From the NCBI GenBank assembly GCA_021772195.1, contig JAJFML010000208.1, forward strand, positions 1 to 5,347: a DNA stretch of 5,347 nt. Direction: 5' to 3'. The position numbers and the translations under genes are program-made. Shown here piece by piece: positions 5,297 to 5,347 of this stretch (its first letter is position 1; every line of letters starts with the position of its first letter). Source of the DNA: Chlamydiota bacterium (GTDB taxonomy: Bacteria; Chlamydiota; Chlamydiia; Chlamydiales; SM23-39). Under the pieces are notes generated by a model. That model was not told the DNA's origin and ran no database searches. It saw nothing but the letters and a program-made list of their open reading frames with translations.

Positions 5297-5347
5297 ATGT
5301 GCGGCATATTTGCACACTTGGGCGCAGGTGATTCAATTGAAGAGTGC
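5297..5347 (+). CDS. glmS: Start of a class II glutamine amidotransferase, probably glmS (partial)
   Basis: Only 17 codons are in the window: MCGIFAHLGAGDSIEEC. Met-Cys-Gly-Ile is the hallmark of Ntn-type glutamine amidotransferases, in which Cys2 becomes the N-terminal nucleophile after removal of Met1. MCGIF-x-x-LG followed by a short variable stretch and IEEC fits GlmS, which makes glucosamine-6-phosphate from fructose-6-phosphate and glutamine for peptidoglycan and lipopolysaccharide. Asparagine synthetase or PurF are less likely alternatives. A good Shine-Dalgarno, AAAGGA (5284-5289), overlaps the end of the methyltransferase gene, 7 nt before the ATG. The two stop and start codons are 3 nt apart, suggesting one transcript. 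Confidence 0.7.
   Translation, partial: MCGIFAHLGAGDSIEEC

Overview
The window is a gene-dense stretch of a bacterial chromosome, roughly 40% G+C by eye. It holds five complete genes and the first codons of a sixth. Gene content and protein style suggest an obligate intracellular bacterium, most likely a member of the Chlamydiota outside the classical Chlamydia genus: a GadC/XasA-like amino acid antiporter, an MgtE plus TlyC/CNNM-like pair with CBS domains, and an orphan protein with no recognisable domain. This placement is an inference. There is no rRNA or other phylogenetic marker, and a Legionella-like host is not excluded.

Layout, left to right. Bases 1-246 carry no convincing gene but are rich in inverted repeats: a perfect 18-bp stem at 11-53, then four smaller palindromes. 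They end in a good sigma-70-type promoter (TTGATT, 17 bp, TATAAT) in front of an orphan 172-residue protein (247-765). That gene changes base composition sharply in its middle, and a terminator-like hairpin with a T run lies inside its last codons. A 12-helix APC-superfamily amino acid antiporter follows on the same strand (839-2242). Its start codon is preceded by a T9 tract and a G5 run only 1 nt from the ATG.

Convergent to it, on the minus strand, is a two-gene unit. A short MgtE-type Mg2+ transporter without the N-terminal domain (4306-3320) comes first. After 41 nt comes a CNNM/TlyC-like membrane protein with a CBS pair but no CorC/HlyC C-terminal domain (3278-2259). Both belong to divalent-cation transport families and sense ligands through CBS domains, so the pair probably serves Mg2+ (or Co2+) homeostasis.

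A 234-bp A-tract-rich intergenic region separates this unit from a divergent plus-strand unit. That unit is a class I SAM-dependent methyltransferase (4541-5293) of unknown substrate, followed after 3 nt by the start of a class II glutamine amidotransferase, most likely glmS, which runs off the window. A possible 12-codon upstream ORF overlaps the methyltransferase start as ATGA.

No tRNA, rRNA, CRISPR array, insertion sequence or phage gene was seen. The least explained parts are the orphan gene with its palindrome-rich leader and the two domain-reduced transporters.
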